Part shown: piece by piece, positions 33,910 through 43,900 of the stretch | Layout: each line of letters starts with the position of its first letter | Position numbering within the stretch: position 1 is the first letter of the stretch | Assembly: GCF_018866325.1 (NCBI RefSeq) | Contig: NZ_CP076457.1 | Coordinates: 3,693,001 to 3,757,000, forward strand | Direction of reading: 5' to 3' | Length of the DNA: 64,000 nucleotides | From: Streptomyces sp. YPW6 | GTDB lineage: Bacteria; Actinomycetota; Actinomycetes; Streptomycetales; Streptomycetaceae | Program-made: the position numbers and the translations under genes | Notes under the pieces: generated by a model | The model's input: the letters and a program-made list of their open reading frames with translations, nothing else | Databases searched by the model: none | Told to the model about the DNA's origin: nothing

Positions 33910-34476
33910 ATGGACGAACGTCGCACCGTCACGGTGTCCAAGTACCTCTCGAAACATCTGCGGCACCAGCCGGAGCGCATCGGCCTCACCCTCGACGAGA
34001 ACGGCTGGGTTCCGGTCGACGATCTGCTGCGGGCCGCGGCCCGGCACGGCTTCCCCCTCACCCGCGCCGAGCTCGACCACGCGGTCGCCACCAACGACAA
34101 GCGCCGCTTCGCCGTCGAGAGCGGTGGCGCGGGCGGCGTGGACGGCGATCGCATCCGTGCCCATCAGGGCCACACCGTCGCCGTGGACCTGGACCTGCCG
34201 CCGGCCGAACCGCCCGCGCACCTCTACCACGGCACGGTCGCCCGGGTGATGGACGCGATCCGGGCCGAGGGCCTGCGCCCCATGGCCCGCCACCACGTGC
34301 ACCTGTCCCCCGACCGGGAGACGGCCACCCGGGTCGGCGCCCGCCGCGGGCGCCCCCTCGTCCTCACCGTGGACGCGGGCGGGATGCACCGTGCCGGGCA
34401 TGTCTTCCGCGTCAGCGCCAACGGCGTCTGGCTCGCCGACGCCGTACCGCCCGCGTTCCTGCTCCTGCGCGGCTGA
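33910..34476 (+). CDS. kptA: RNA 2'-phosphotransferase (Tpt1/KptA family)
   Basis: A 188-residue protein. The N-terminal winged-helix half has SKYLSKHLRHQP (~10-21) and GLTLDENGWVPVDDLL; the C-terminal ADP-ribosyltransferase-like half has HLYHGT (H104-T109) and HVHLSPD. Conserved Arg18/His19 and the HGT motif fit the family. Tpt1 removes a 2'-phosphate from RNA with NAD as acceptor; its bacterial role is not settled, since bacteria lack the matching tRNA-splicing pathway. ATG at 33910. Confidence 0.93.
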   Translation: MDERRTVTVSKYLSKHLRHQPERIGLTLDENGWVPVDDLLRAAARHGFPLTRAELDHAVATNDKRRFAVESGGAGGVDGDRIRAHQGHTVAVDLDLPPAEPPAHLYHGTVARVMDAIRAEGLRPMARHHVHLSPDRETATRVGARRGRPLVLTVDAGGMHRAGHVFRVSANGVWLADAVPPAFLLLRG

Positions 34477-34541
34477 GGAGCCGGGCAGCGGGAGCCGCCG
34501 GACCCGCGCCGGCCACCGCGCTCCTGGGCGGAACGCCGGAC

Positions 34542-35435
34542 CTACGCCAGTTGCGCGGGCGCCTCGGTGGCGATGCGCTCGAAGACCTTCGGGTCGACGT
34601 CGAAGACCGAGTCCGGGATCGGGGCGTGGACGACGATCTCCGTGAAGCCCAGCTCCGCGTGGCGGCCCGCGAAGTCGACGAACGCGTCCACGGACGCCAG
34701 CGGGGCGGTGCGGTCCGGGGTGAAGCCGGTCAGCAGGACGCGGTCCGGCTCGGAGGCGTCCCGGCCGATCTCCGCGCAGGCCGCCGTGAACTTCTCGCTC
34801 TGCGCGCGCAGCGCGGCCCGCGACTCCTCCGGGGTGCCGTTCTCGTACAGTTTCGGGTCGCCGGTGGTGACCCACGCCTGTCCGTGGCGGGCGGCGAGCT
34901 TCAGCCCGCGCGGCCCGGTCGCGGCGACCGCGAAGGGCAGCCGGGGCCGCTGGACACAGCCGGGGATGTTGCGGGCCTCGTCCGCGGTGTAGTGGGTCCC
35001 GCGCTCGGTCACCGCGTCCTCGGTGAGCAGGCGGTCCAGGAGCGGTACGAACTCGGCGAACCGGTCGGCGCGTTCGCGCGGGGTCCAGGCCTCCTGGCCC
35101 AGCGCGGTCGCGTCGAAGCCGTTGCCGCCGGCGCCGATGCCGAGGGTGATCCGGCCGCCCGAGATGTCGTCCAGGGAGATCAGCTCCTTGGCCAGCGTGA
35201 CCGGATGGCGGAAGTTGGGCGACGTGACGAGGGTGCCCAGACGCATGCTCCGCGTCACCGTCGCCGCGGCCGTGAGCGTCGGGATCGCGCCGAACCACGG
35301 ACCGTCCCGGAAGGTGCGCCAGGACAGGTGGTCGTAGGTGTACGCGGTGTGGAAGCCGAGGTCTTCGGCCTGCCGCCAGGTCTTCTGTCCTTCGGCCCAC
35401 CGGTGGATGGGGAGGATCACGGTACTCAGACGCAT
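34542..35435 (-). CDS. LLM-class (F420-dependent) oxidoreductase
   Basis: A 297-residue luciferase-like TIM barrel. It begins MRLSTVILPIHRWAEGQ and shows HLSWRTF, LGTLVTSPNFRHPV, LGIGAGGNGFDA and VVHAPIPDS. Actinobacterial members mostly use F420 for hydride transfer to unknown substrates. The ATG at 35435 is the first start that preserves the usual N-terminal strand of the family; the ribosome site is weak. It is convergent with kptA. Confidence 0.88.
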   Translation of the reverse strand: MRLSTVILPIHRWAEGQKTWRQAEDLGFHTAYTYDHLSWRTFRDGPWFGAIPTLTAAATVTRSMRLGTLVTSPNFRHPVTLAKELISLDDISGGRITLGIGAGGNGFDATALGQEAWTPRERADRFAEFVPLLDRLLTEDAVTERGTHYTADEARNIPGCVQRPRLPFAVAATGPRGLKLAARHGQAWVTTGDPKLYENGTPEESRAALRAQSEKFTAACAEIGRDASEPDRVLLTGFTPDRTAPLASVDAFVDFAGRHAELGFTEIVVHAPIPDSVFDVDPKVFERIATEAPAQLA

Positions 35436-35878
35436 GACCCCGACGATACGCGGGCCCTCGCGGCCGGGGAGACGCCGCCGGAGGAGCGCCGGGCGGCAGC
35501 TCCGGCCGCCCTCCGGAGGCCGCCGCCGTGGAGTCCTGGGCATACCGAACCGGGCTGAGCGCCCGGCCCGGGAAGGGAAGAGGCGGGCGGACCACCGAGC
35601 CATGCGGACCACCCGGCCACGCGGACCACCGAGCCATGTGGACCACCCGGCCATGGAGGAGAGGAAGCGGCGGTGGTGGGCGTCCACAGGGAGGACGGGC
35701 CGCCTCGACGCCGTCTGGCCCCCTCCGGTCACCTGAACGGGTAGCACCGACGTCGAGCGGGGACGCCTGGCCCGGATGCGTCCCCCTCCTCTGCCACCGT
35801 GTGCGTCGCCGCCCGGTCGCTGCGACCCGACCGCGGGCAACCGGCGGCCCCCCGTCCCCGCCCCGGAAGGCACCTACC
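35436..35878. other. Intergenic region containing a 17-bp tandem repeat
   Basis: 443 bp between divergent genes. It holds the 17-bp repeats at 35588-35655 and, near the right end, the probable promoter of the secreted NHL protein. No gene is supported; long frames across it on either strand are GC-bias artefacts. Confidence 0.6.
35588..35655. repeat. 17-bp tandem repeat, four copies
   Basis: Four contiguous units of CGGACCACCGAGCCATG type start at 35588, 35605, 35622 and 35639. Units 1 and 3 are identical, and 2 and 4 share CCCGGCCA, so the array looks like a duplicated 34-bp pair. The period is not a multiple of three, which argues against coding. Confidence 0.9.
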
Positions 35879-37915
35879 GTGCGTCTTCGTAGAGCCGCCC
35901 TGCTCACCGCCGTTCTGGCCGGCCTCACGGTCGGGGCCTCCGGCCCAGGAGGACCCCCCGGCGGACCACCGGCCGGACACGGAGTGGTGCAACCGGCCGG
36001 ACACCGCGTGGTGAAGGAGCGGGGCGTCGTCCGCAGCGGTGACCGGCCCATCGCCGCCGCCGAGGTGACGCTGCTCCGGGCCGGCGACCGCCCCGGGGCC
36101 GGCGCCCGCCCGCTGGCCCGTACCCGCAGCGACGCCCAGGGCCGCTTCACCCTGTCGTACCGCGCACCCGACAGCCCGGACGCCGTGCTGTACCTGACCG
36201 CCGACGCGGGCCCCGCCGGCCATCCGCACCACCGGACCGGGCACCGCGTGCGGCCGGTCCGGCTGGTCGCGATGCTCGACAGGGGAAAGCGCCACGGCAA
36301 GGTCGTGCTCAACGAGCGCACCACGGTCGCGGCGGGCTTCGCGATGGCGCAGTTCACCCGGCGCGGTGAGGTGGCGGGCAGCCGGCCCGGACTGCAGAAC
36401 GCCGCCGCCGTCTCGCACAACCTCGCGGACATCGGCGACGGCTCGGCGGCCGAGGTGCTCTCCACCGCCCCGAACGGCGACCGGACCTCCAGCCTGCGCG
36501 CCTTCAACACGCTGGCCGACATCCTGTCCGGCTGTACCGCGGGACAGACCTGCGAGAGCCTCTTCGCCCTGGCCGCGCGCCCCGGGGCGCAGGCGCCGAA
36601 GGAGACCTTCCAGGCGGTCGCGGACATCGCCCGGCTCCCCGGCAGCCGCCCCGCCGAGCTGTTCGCCCTGGGACAGGGCCGGAACACCTACCGGCCCCGG
36701 CTGACCGAGGCGCCCGACGCCTGGACCATCGCGCTGCGCTACGTGGGCAACGGCCACGAGCTGGACGGCCCGGGGAACGTCGCGTTCGACGCGGAGGGCA
36801 CGGCCTGGATCGTCAACAACTACGCGTTCAACCCCGATCCCCTGCAGCCCGCCTGCGGCTCCCGCATCCTGTCCCGGCTCACTCCGACGGGCCGGGACAT
36901 CCCCGGCGCCCCCTACCGGGGCGGCGGGCTGTACGGAGCGGGCTTCGGCGCCGCCATCGACCCCGAGGGCCGGGTATGGGCGGCCAACTTCGGGTTCCAG
37001 GGCACCGGCTGCCCTCTCGACGCGAGCCTCCTCTACCGCAGCGTCTCGCAGTTCACCGCCGAGGGCCGGCCCCTCTCGCCGCCCGGGGGCTGGCGCTTCG
37101 GCGACATCGTCCAGCCCCAGGGAACCGTCTCGGACCGCGAGGGGAACGTCTGGATCGCCAACTGCGGCGGCCGGAGCGTCACCAGGATCCCGCACGGGAA
37201 CGCCGCACGGGCCCGGAACATCGCGCCGGGCGGCGACAGTCTCGTCAAGCCCTTCGGCATCACGGTGGACACGCGGGGACGGGCCTGGGTGACCGGGAAC
37301 GGCAGCGACAGCGTGATGCTGATGTCCCCGCAGGGAGAGCCCCTGCGCTCGGTCACCGGCGGCGGCATCAAGCGGCCCATGGGCATCGCCTCGGACACTC
37401 TGGGCAACGTGTGGGTGGCCAACGGGGGAGCGGTGGTCACGCCCTGCGAAGGCACCACCCCCGCCATGGTCGCCGAGGCGGTCGAGGACATCGTCACCCG
37501 CCATGTCGACGCCTCCGTCACCCTGGTCCGTCCCGACGGCTCCACCCCCGCGAAGCCGTTCGTCAACGACGGCCTGTTCCTGCCCTGGGGGATCGCCGTC
37601 GACGGCGACGACACCGTCTGGGTGGCCAACTTCGGCGGCCACCGCGTGGCCAACCTGTGCGGCGCCCGCGTATCGGCGTGCCCGCCCGGCCTGCGTACGG
37701 GCGATCCGATCTCGCCGGCGGACACCGGCTACACCAGCGACGGGCTGGAGCGGAACACCGCCGTCCAGATCGACCCCTCCGGGAACGTCTGGCTGGCCAA
37801 CAACTGGCGTGACGTCCCGGTGCAGACCAACCCCGGCGGCCACGAGATGGTGGTCTTCGTCGGACTCGCCGCCCCCGTCCGCACTCCCCTCCTCGGGCCG
37901 CCGCGGCGTCCCTGA
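35879..37915 (+). CDS. Secreted NHL-repeat beta-propeller protein with carboxypeptidase-regulatory-like domain
   Basis: A 678-residue protein. The GTG start gives a signal peptide (RLRRAALLTAVLAGLTVGAS). Residues about 45-120 resemble a carboxypeptidase-regulatory-like beta sandwich (VVRSGDRPIAAAEVTLLRAG, DAQGRFTLSYR). A helical segment follows with FNTLADILSGC and CESLFALAA. The C-terminal ~390 residues repeat blade motifs such as GNVAFDAEGTAWIVNN, GRVWAANFG, GNVWIANCGG, GNVWVANGG and DTVWVANFGG, as in Vgb or SMP-30-like propellers. Exported; the ligand is unknown. A perfect terminator stem follows. Confidence 0.85.
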   Translation: MRLRRAALLTAVLAGLTVGASGPGGPPGGPPAGHGVVQPAGHRVVKERGVVRSGDRPIAAAEVTLLRAGDRPGAGARPLARTRSDAQGRFTLSYRAPDSPDAVLYLTADAGPAGHPHHRTGHRVRPVRLVAMLDRGKRHGKVVLNERTTVAAGFAMAQFTRRGEVAGSRPGLQNAAAVSHNLADIGDGSAAEVLSTAPNGDRTSSLRAFNTLADILSGCTAGQTCESLFALAARPGAQAPKETFQAVADIARLPGSRPAELFALGQGRNTYRPRLTEAPDAWTIALRYVGNGHELDGPGNVAFDAEGTAWIVNNYAFNPDPLQPACGSRILSRLTPTGRDIPGAPYRGGGLYGAGFGAAIDPEGRVWAANFGFQGTGCPLDASLLYRSVSQFTAEGRPLSPPGGWRFGDIVQPQGTVSDREGNVWIANCGGRSVTRIPHGNAARARNIAPGGDSLVKPFGITVDTRGRAWVTGNGSDSVMLMSPQGEPLRSVTGGGIKRPMGIASDTLGNVWVANGGAVVTPCEGTTPAMVAEAVEDIVTRHVDASVTLVRPDGSTPAKPFVNDGLFLPWGIAVDGDDTVWVANFGGHRVANLCGARVSACPPGLRTGDPISPADTGYTSDGLERNTAVQIDPSGNVWLANNWRDVPVQTNPGGHEMVVFVGLAAPVRTPLLGPPRRP

Positions 37916-37936
37916 CCGTGCGCTGCCCGCAGTGCC

Positions 37937-37968
37937 GATCGCCCGGGACCGGAAGGTCCCGGGCGATC
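37937..37968 (+). terminator. Terminator after the NHL-repeat gene
   Basis: GATCGCCCGGGACC (37937-37950) with its exact inverse (37955-37968) over loop GGAA: a 14-bp stem, 21 bp after the stop codon. Confidence 0.85.
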
Positions 37969-38168
37969 TCGCGTACCGCCGCGGGCCGGCGGCCGGTGCG
38001 CCGGAACCGGCGTGGTCGCACGGGCACGCCGTGTGGAGATCCGGCTCCTCCACGAACACCCGTGGCAGTGGCATATGCCCGAGGGCTTTTTCGCAGATCG
38101 AGGCCACCGCCCACTCAGATGTGCGCCCCTTCGCACGCCCGTGCACCCTCGTGGGCGAGAATGGCCCG

Positions 38169-39038
38169 GTGACCCCAGTGACCGATACGCCTCTTCCCGC
38201 CGTGACCCGGCTGATCGCCACCGACCTCGACGGCACCCTGCTGCGCGACGACAAGACGCTGTCCGCGCGCACCGTCGCGGCCCTCGCGGCGGCGGAGGAG
38301 GCCGGGATCGAGGTCTTCTTCGTCACCGGCCGGCCGGCCCGGTGGATGGACGTCGTACGGACCCACGTCCAGAGCCACGGCACGGCCATCTGCGCCAACG
38401 GCGCCGTGGTCACCGATCTGCGGACGGAGGGCGGCCTCCTCTCCGTACGGGCGCTGGAGCGCGACGCCGCCCTACACGTCGTGCGCACCCTGCGCGAGGC
38501 GGCCCCCGGCACTTCCTTCGCCGTCGAGATGACCACCGGGATCAACTACGAACCGGCCTACCCGCCGTTCCACCTGGACCCGGGAGCCTCGGTGGCCGTC
38601 GCCGAGAAGCTGCTGCACGAGGACGCCCCGGGCGTCGGCGCGCCCGTACTCAAGCTGCTGGCCCACCACACCGAGCTGGCGCCCGACGCCTTCCTCGACC
38701 TGGCCCGTACGACGGCCGGCGACCGGGCGTCCATCACCCGCTCCAGCCCGTCCGCGCTGCTGGAGGTCAGCGGTCTCGGCGTCTCCAAGGCCACGACGCT
38801 CGCCGCCTGCTGTGCCGAGCGCGGCATCGCGCCCGCCGAGGTGGTCGCCTTCGGCGACATGCCCAACGACATCGAGATGCTCGGCTGGGCCGGCGCCTCC
38901 TTCGCCATGGGCAACGCCCACCCGGACGCGCTGGCCGCCGCCACGGGCCGGACGGCGACCAACGAGGAGGACGGGGTGGCGCTCGTCATCGAGCGGATCC
39001 TCGCCGCCCGCGCCCAGGGTCGCACCGAGCCCTGCTGA
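38169..39038 (+). CDS. Cof-type HAD-IIB family phosphatase
   Basis: A 289-residue HAD hydrolase: motif I TDLDGTLL (D19, D21), motif II VFFVTGRPARW, a cap domain (about 90-200), a Lys in VSKATTL, and motif IV VAFGDMPNDIEMLGWA. It is closely similar in layout to the protein at 24457 and is probably its paralogue. The substrate is unknown. GTG at 38169; GTG at 38178 is also possible. It is convergent with the histidine kinase gene. Confidence 0.9.
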   Translation: MTPVTDTPLPAVTRLIATDLDGTLLRDDKTLSARTVAALAAAEEAGIEVFFVTGRPARWMDVVRTHVQSHGTAICANGAVVTDLRTEGGLLSVRALERDAALHVVRTLREAAPGTSFAVEMTTGINYEPAYPPFHLDPGASVAVAEKLLHEDAPGVGAPVLKLLAHHTELAPDAFLDLARTTAGDRASITRSSPSALLEVSGLGVSKATTLAACCAERGIAPAEVVAFGDMPNDIEMLGWAGASFAMGNAHPDALAAATGRTATNEEDGVALVIERILAARAQGRTEPC

Positions 39039-39173
39039 AACCTTTCGGCACAGCGGGGAGGCTCCCCGCCGGAAGGCTCCTCCCCCACCGAAGGACGCTC
39101 CCCACCCGGAGGCGCCCCTCACGCCGGAAGACTCCCCTCACACCGGGAGACGCTCGCCACCGGGAGGCGCCCC
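39039..39173. repeat. Degenerate GGAGGC/CCCCTCAC repeats between convergent genes
   Basis: The 135-bp spacer contains several imperfect copies of a ~25-bp pattern with CCCCTCAC and CCGGGAG. No clean terminator stem is visible. Confidence 0.5.
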
Positions 39174-40880
39174 TCACAGCGGCGCCTCCCACACCACCGT
39201 CGTACCGCCGCCGCCCTCCCCGATGCCCGGCTCGATCCGGCTCGACCCGCCCAGGGACTCGGCCCGGCGGGCCAGATTGCGCAGTCCGCTGCGGCGGCCG
39301 CCCTCCGGAATCCCCACCCCGTCGTCGGCGACCGAGAGCCGCACCGCGGCCCGCCCGTCCGGCAGCGTCACCGTCGCGTCGACGACCACGTCGATCAGCG
39401 CGCCCTCCGCGTGCCGGAACGCGTTGGAAAGGGCCTCGCGCAACGCGGCCACCAGGTTCTTGCCGGTCAGCTCTCCGACGAGCGAGTCGACCGGGCCCAG
39501 GAAGCGGTGCGAGGGCTTGAAGCCGAGCGGGACGGCCGCCATGTTGATCTCCCGCAGGACGCGGGTGCGCAGGCCCGCCGGGGCTTCGGCCGGCTCCTGC
39601 TGGAGCGCGAAGATGGCCGTACGGATCTCCTGGATCGTCACGTCCAGCTCGTCGACCGCCCGGCCGACACCGGTCCGCACGTCGGGCCCCACCGGTCCGC
39701 GCTGAGCGCTCTCGAGCATCATCCCCGTGGCGAACAGCCGCTGGATGACCAGGTCGTGGAGGTCGCGGGCGATCCGGTCGCGGTCCTCGTACACCGCGAG
39801 CCGCTCCCGGTCCCGCTGCGCCTCGGCCATCATCAGCGCGAGCGCCGCCTGGGAGGCGAACTGCGTGGCGAGCGTCCGCTCGGCCTCCGTGAAGGCACGC
39901 GCGCCCCGGGAACGGGGAGTGGCCAGCGCACCGAGCACCCGGCCGCCGCTCTGGAGAGGCAGCAGCATGCTGGGGCCGAACCGGTCGGCCAGCCGCGTCA
40001 CCATCCGGCCGTCGGAGGCAGAGTCGTCGATGAACACCGCCTCACCCGCGAGGAGTTTCGCCACCACCGCGCTCCGGGCCGGGACGATCACACCGAGCAG
40101 GGCCGAGGACTCGCCGGACGACACGGCGGCGATCTCCAGACCGCCCTCCTCGGCGGGCAGCAGCACGATCCCGGCCGCGGCATCGGCGAGCCGACGGGCG
40201 TGTTCGGCGACGACGGACAGGGCCTCGTCCGCGTCCCCGCCCGACAGGAGCGCCGTCGTGACCGCGACCGATCCGTCGATCCAGTGCTCCCGCTGCCGCG
40301 CCGCCTCGTACAGCCGGGCGTTGCCGATGGCGATGCCGGCCTCCGCGGCGAGCACCCGGACCATGTGGAGGTCGTAGTCGCCGAACTCCGCGCCGCCGTG
40401 CTTCTCGGTGAGGTACAGGTTGCCGAAGATCTCCCCCTGGACCCTGATGGGCACCCCGAGGAAGGAGCGCATCCGGGGATGCCCCGGCGGGAACCCGGCG
40501 GACCTCGGGTCGGTGGACAGATCGGCCAGCCGGACCGGGGCGGGATCGTGGATCAGCGCGCCGAGCAGGCCCCGGTGGCCGTCGGGCCGCCGCCCGATCC
40601 GCTCGGCGACGTCCTGCGGAACACCGTGGGTGACGAAGTCCGACAGCCCCTCGCCCAGTTCGTCGACGACGCCGATGGCCGCGTACCGGGCGTGGGTCAG
40701 CTCGGCGGCCGTCTCGCAGATCCGGTCCAGGGTGGAGTGCAGTTCCAGCCCCGCGCCGACGGACCGCATCGCCTCCAGGAGCTGCGGCACCCGCGCGGTC
40801 AGCTCGGCGGACAGCCCCTGGAGGCCGCGGGTCGCCCGGGTGGCGGCGTCGAGGGAGTCCTTCGGGTCGGGCTCTGCCAT
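39174..40880 (-). CDS. DevS/DosS-like sensor histidine kinase with two GAF domains
   Basis: A 568-residue soluble kinase. Tandem GAF domains lie at about 60-200 (FLGVPIRVQGEIFGNLYLTE) and 225-370. A HisKA_3 dimerisation helix carries the phospho-acceptor His in RDLHDLVIQRLF (~380), and an HATPase domain runs to the end (LREALSNAFRHAEGA, VADDGVGIPEGG, GLRNLARR). The first GAF resembles that of mycobacterial DevS, where a His in the GFPPxHP region is near the haem; here it reads GFPPGHPRM. Haem binding is unproven. No response regulator is adjacent. It lies 110 bp downstream of cydCD in the same direction, and a redox or oxygen role is plausible. Confidence 0.9.
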   Translation of the reverse strand: MAEPDPKDSLDAATRATRGLQGLSAELTARVPQLLEAMRSVGAGLELHSTLDRICETAAELTHARYAAIGVVDELGEGLSDFVTHGVPQDVAERIGRRPDGHRGLLGALIHDPAPVRLADLSTDPRSAGFPPGHPRMRSFLGVPIRVQGEIFGNLYLTEKHGGAEFGDYDLHMVRVLAAEAGIAIGNARLYEAARQREHWIDGSVAVTTALLSGGDADEALSVVAEHARRLADAAAGIVLLPAEEGGLEIAAVSSGESSALLGVIVPARSAVVAKLLAGEAVFIDDSASDGRMVTRLADRFGPSMLLPLQSGGRVLGALATPRSRGARAFTEAERTLATQFASQAALALMMAEAQRDRERLAVYEDRDRIARDLHDLVIQRLFATGMMLESAQRGPVGPDVRTGVGRAVDELDVTIQEIRTAIFALQQEPAEAPAGLRTRVLREINMAAVPLGFKPSHRFLGPVDSLVGELTGKNLVAALREALSNAFRHAEGALIDVVVDATVTLPDGRAAVRLSVADDGVGIPEGGRRSGLRNLARRAESLGGSSRIEPGIGEGGGGTTVVWEAPL

Positions 40881-40927
40881 GACCTGAGCCTAATAAGTGC
40901 TGATACAGGGCGAAAGTTGGAAATGTG

Positions 40928-40969
40928 CCGGGGGACGGGAGTGTCGGCGCCGCCACTCCCGTCCCCCGG
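40928..40969 (-). terminator. Terminator after cydCD
   Basis: CCGGGGGACGGGAGTG (40928-40943) with its inverse at 40954-40969: 16 bp, perfect, over a 10-nt loop. It lies between the cydCD stop (40991) and the histidine kinase start (40880) and separates the two units. Confidence 0.85.
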
Positions 40970-40990
40970 TGCCGTTGTGTCCCTCCCGCC

Positions 40991-43900
40991 CTACACCCCG
41001 GCCCCCGCCGTTTCCCGTTCGCGCTCCAGCATGCGGCGCAGCGGCCCGTCCTCGGCGGCGAGTCCGGCGTACGGTCCGCGCTGCACGACCCGGCCCGCAT
41101 CCAGCACCAGCACCTCGTCGACCGTCTCCAGGCCGGTCAGCCGGTGGGTGATCAGGACCGTCGCGCGGCCCCGGGTCGCCGCCAGCAGGTCGGCGGTGAG
41201 GGCGTCGGCGGTCGGCAGGTCGAGGTGCTCGGCGGGCTCGTCCAGGACGAGTACGGGGAAGTCGGCGAGCAGCGCGCGGGCCAGGGAGAGGCGCTGGCGC
41301 TGTCCGCCGGAGAGCCGGGCCCCGTGCTCGCCGACGGCCGTGTCGAGGCCCTCCGGCAGGGCCCGCACCCAGTCCAGCAGCCGGGCCCGGGAGAGCGCGT
41401 CGCGCAGTTCGGCGTCGGTCGCTCCGGGCCGGGCCAGGCGCAGGTTCTCACGGATCGTGCTGTCGAAGACGTGGGCGTCCTGGGCGCACAGCCCGACCGA
41501 GCGCCGGACCGTGTCCGAGTCCAGGGCGGACGCCTCGACGCCGCCGAGCCGGTACGTTCCCGAGGAGGCGTCCAGGAAGCGCAGCAGGACCTGGGCGAGC
41601 GTCGTTTTGCCCGAGCCGGAGGGTCCCACGACCGCGATGCGCCGCCCTCGCGTCAACGTCAGGTCGAGGGAGGCCAGCGCGTCGTGCCCGGCCCCCGGGT
41701 AGCGGGCGCTCAGCCCCCGCACCTCCAGGGGGAAGGGCGAGCCGGGCTCCTCGGCCGGGGTCCGGGGCTCCTGTACGGGTACGGGGGCGTCCAGCACCTC
41801 GAACACCCGCTCCGCGCTGCGGGCGACGCGCTGGCGGTACTGCACGGCGAGCGGCAGCCCGGCGACGGCTTCGAACGCGGCGAGCGGGGTCAGCACCACC
41901 ACGGCGAGCGCGACCCCGGAGAGCCGTCCGTCGTGGACGGCCGGGACCGCGACGGCCGCGGCGGCCACCACGGTGAGCCCGCAGACCAGGGCGGACAGCC
42001 CGCCGCCCAGCGCCGTCGCGGCGGCCGCCCGCGAGGCGATCCGGGTCAGGAGGGTGTCGGCCGCGCGCAGTTGCTCCTGCCGGGCGGGCAGGGCACCCGC
42101 GACGGTCAGTTCGGCGGTGCCGCCGAGCAGGTCGGTGACCCGGGTGGCCAGGGTGGCGCGGGCGGGTGCGAGCTGACGCTCCGTACGGCGGGCGCAGACG
42201 CCACTGAGGAGCGGGACGCCGACCCCGGCGAGCAGCAGGCCGGCCGCGAGGATCACGCCCGCCTCGGGGAGCAGCCAGCCGGTGAACCCGGCGGCGGCGG
42301 TTCCCACCACGACGGCGGTGGCGGCGGGCAGCAGCCAGCGCAGCCAGTAGTCCTGGAGCGCGTCCACATCCGCGACGAGGCGCGACAGCAGGTCCCCGCG
42401 CCGGGTGGTGCGCAGACCTGCGGGGGCGACGCGTTCGAGGCCCCGGTAGACGGCGACGCGCAGCTGGGCGAGGAGCTTCAGCACGGCGTCGTGCGAGACG
42501 AGCCGCTCGGCGTAGCGGAAGACGGCCCGCCCGATGCCGAACGCCCGGGTCGCGGTGACCGCCATCATCAAGTACATGACCGGCGGCTGTTCGGAGGCGC
42601 GGGAGATCAGCCAGCCGGAGACGGCCATGAGCCCCACGGCCGACCCGACCGCCAGACTGCCCAGCAGCAGGGCCAGGGCCAGCTGTCCGCGCCGGTCCCC
42701 GGCCGACGCGCGGACCCGCGCGAGCACCCGTCCCGGGCGGGTCCCGGCCGGCGCGGGGGAGCCGAGGGAATCCAGGGGTCGGGCGGTCGGCGTTTCACCG
42801 CCGGCGAGAGGCTCCGGGACGGCGGGGCCCGGGGCCACCGGACCCGCGACCGGCTCCCCGGACGCCTCCGTACCGGCGTCGGTGCGCGGCTCCAGCGCCA
42901 CCACCCGGTCGGCGACCGCCAGCAGCGCCGGCCGGTGGACGACCAGCAGCACGGTGCGCCCGGCGGCCAGCCTCCGTACGGCGTCGACGATGCCCGCCTC
43001 GCTCTCGCCGTCCAGGCTCGCGGTCGGCTCGTCCAGCAGCAGGAGCGGCCGGTCGGCGAGGAACGCGCGGGCGAGGGCGATGCGCTGGCGCTGGCCCGCG
43101 GAGAGCCCGGCCCCGTCCTCCCCGAGCACGGTGAGCACGCCGTCGGGCAGCGCGGCCGTGAAGTCGTACGCGCCCGCGTCCCGCAGCGCCGCGACGACCG
43201 CCTCGTCGTCGGCGTCGGGCCGGGCGAGGCGGACGTTCTCGGCGATCGTGCCCGCGAAGAGGTGGGGGCGCTGGGGGACCCAGGCGATGCGGCTCCGCCA
43301 GCGTTCGGGGTCCAGGTCCGCGAGGTCCCGCCCCCCGATCCGCACGTGCCCCTCGTCGGGCCGGGCGAACCCGAGGATCACGTTCAGCAGGGTGGACTTG
43401 CCGACGCCGCTCGGGCCGACCAGGGCGACGGTCTCCCCCGGCTCCACGGTGAGCGACGCGGCGTCCAGGGACGGCTCGGCGCGGCCCTCGTGGCGTACGG
43501 TCACATCCGCCAGTTCCAGGCGCAGCGTGTCCGGGACGTCCTCGGTGCCCGAGGTCCGGGGTTCGGTCTCCAGGACCGCGAAGATCTCCTCGGCGGCCGA
43601 GAGCCCCTCGGCCGCCGCGTGGTACTGCGCCCCGACCTGGCGGATCGGCAGATACGCCTCCGGGGCCAGGATCAGGACCACCAGGCCGGTGTAGAGGTCG
43701 AGTTCGCCGTGGACGAGCCGCATGCCGATGGTGACGGCGACGAGGGCCACCGAGAGAGTCGCCAGCAGTTCCAGCGCGAAGGAGGAGAGGAAGGCGATCC
43801 GCAGGGTACGCAGGGTCGCCCGGCGGTAGTCGGACGTGATCGTGCGGATCGACTCGGCCTGGGCCTTGGCCCGCCCGAAGACCTTCAGGGTCGGCAGCCC

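Noticed and set aside
35588..35655. CRISPR-like array
   Set aside because: Units are contiguous with no spacers, and there are no cas genes.
33736..36687. A 983-codon open frame on the minus strand across kptA and the NHL gene
   Set aside because: It is antisense to genes with clear motifs, and its protein is Arg/Pro/Ala-rich as expected from third-position GC bias.
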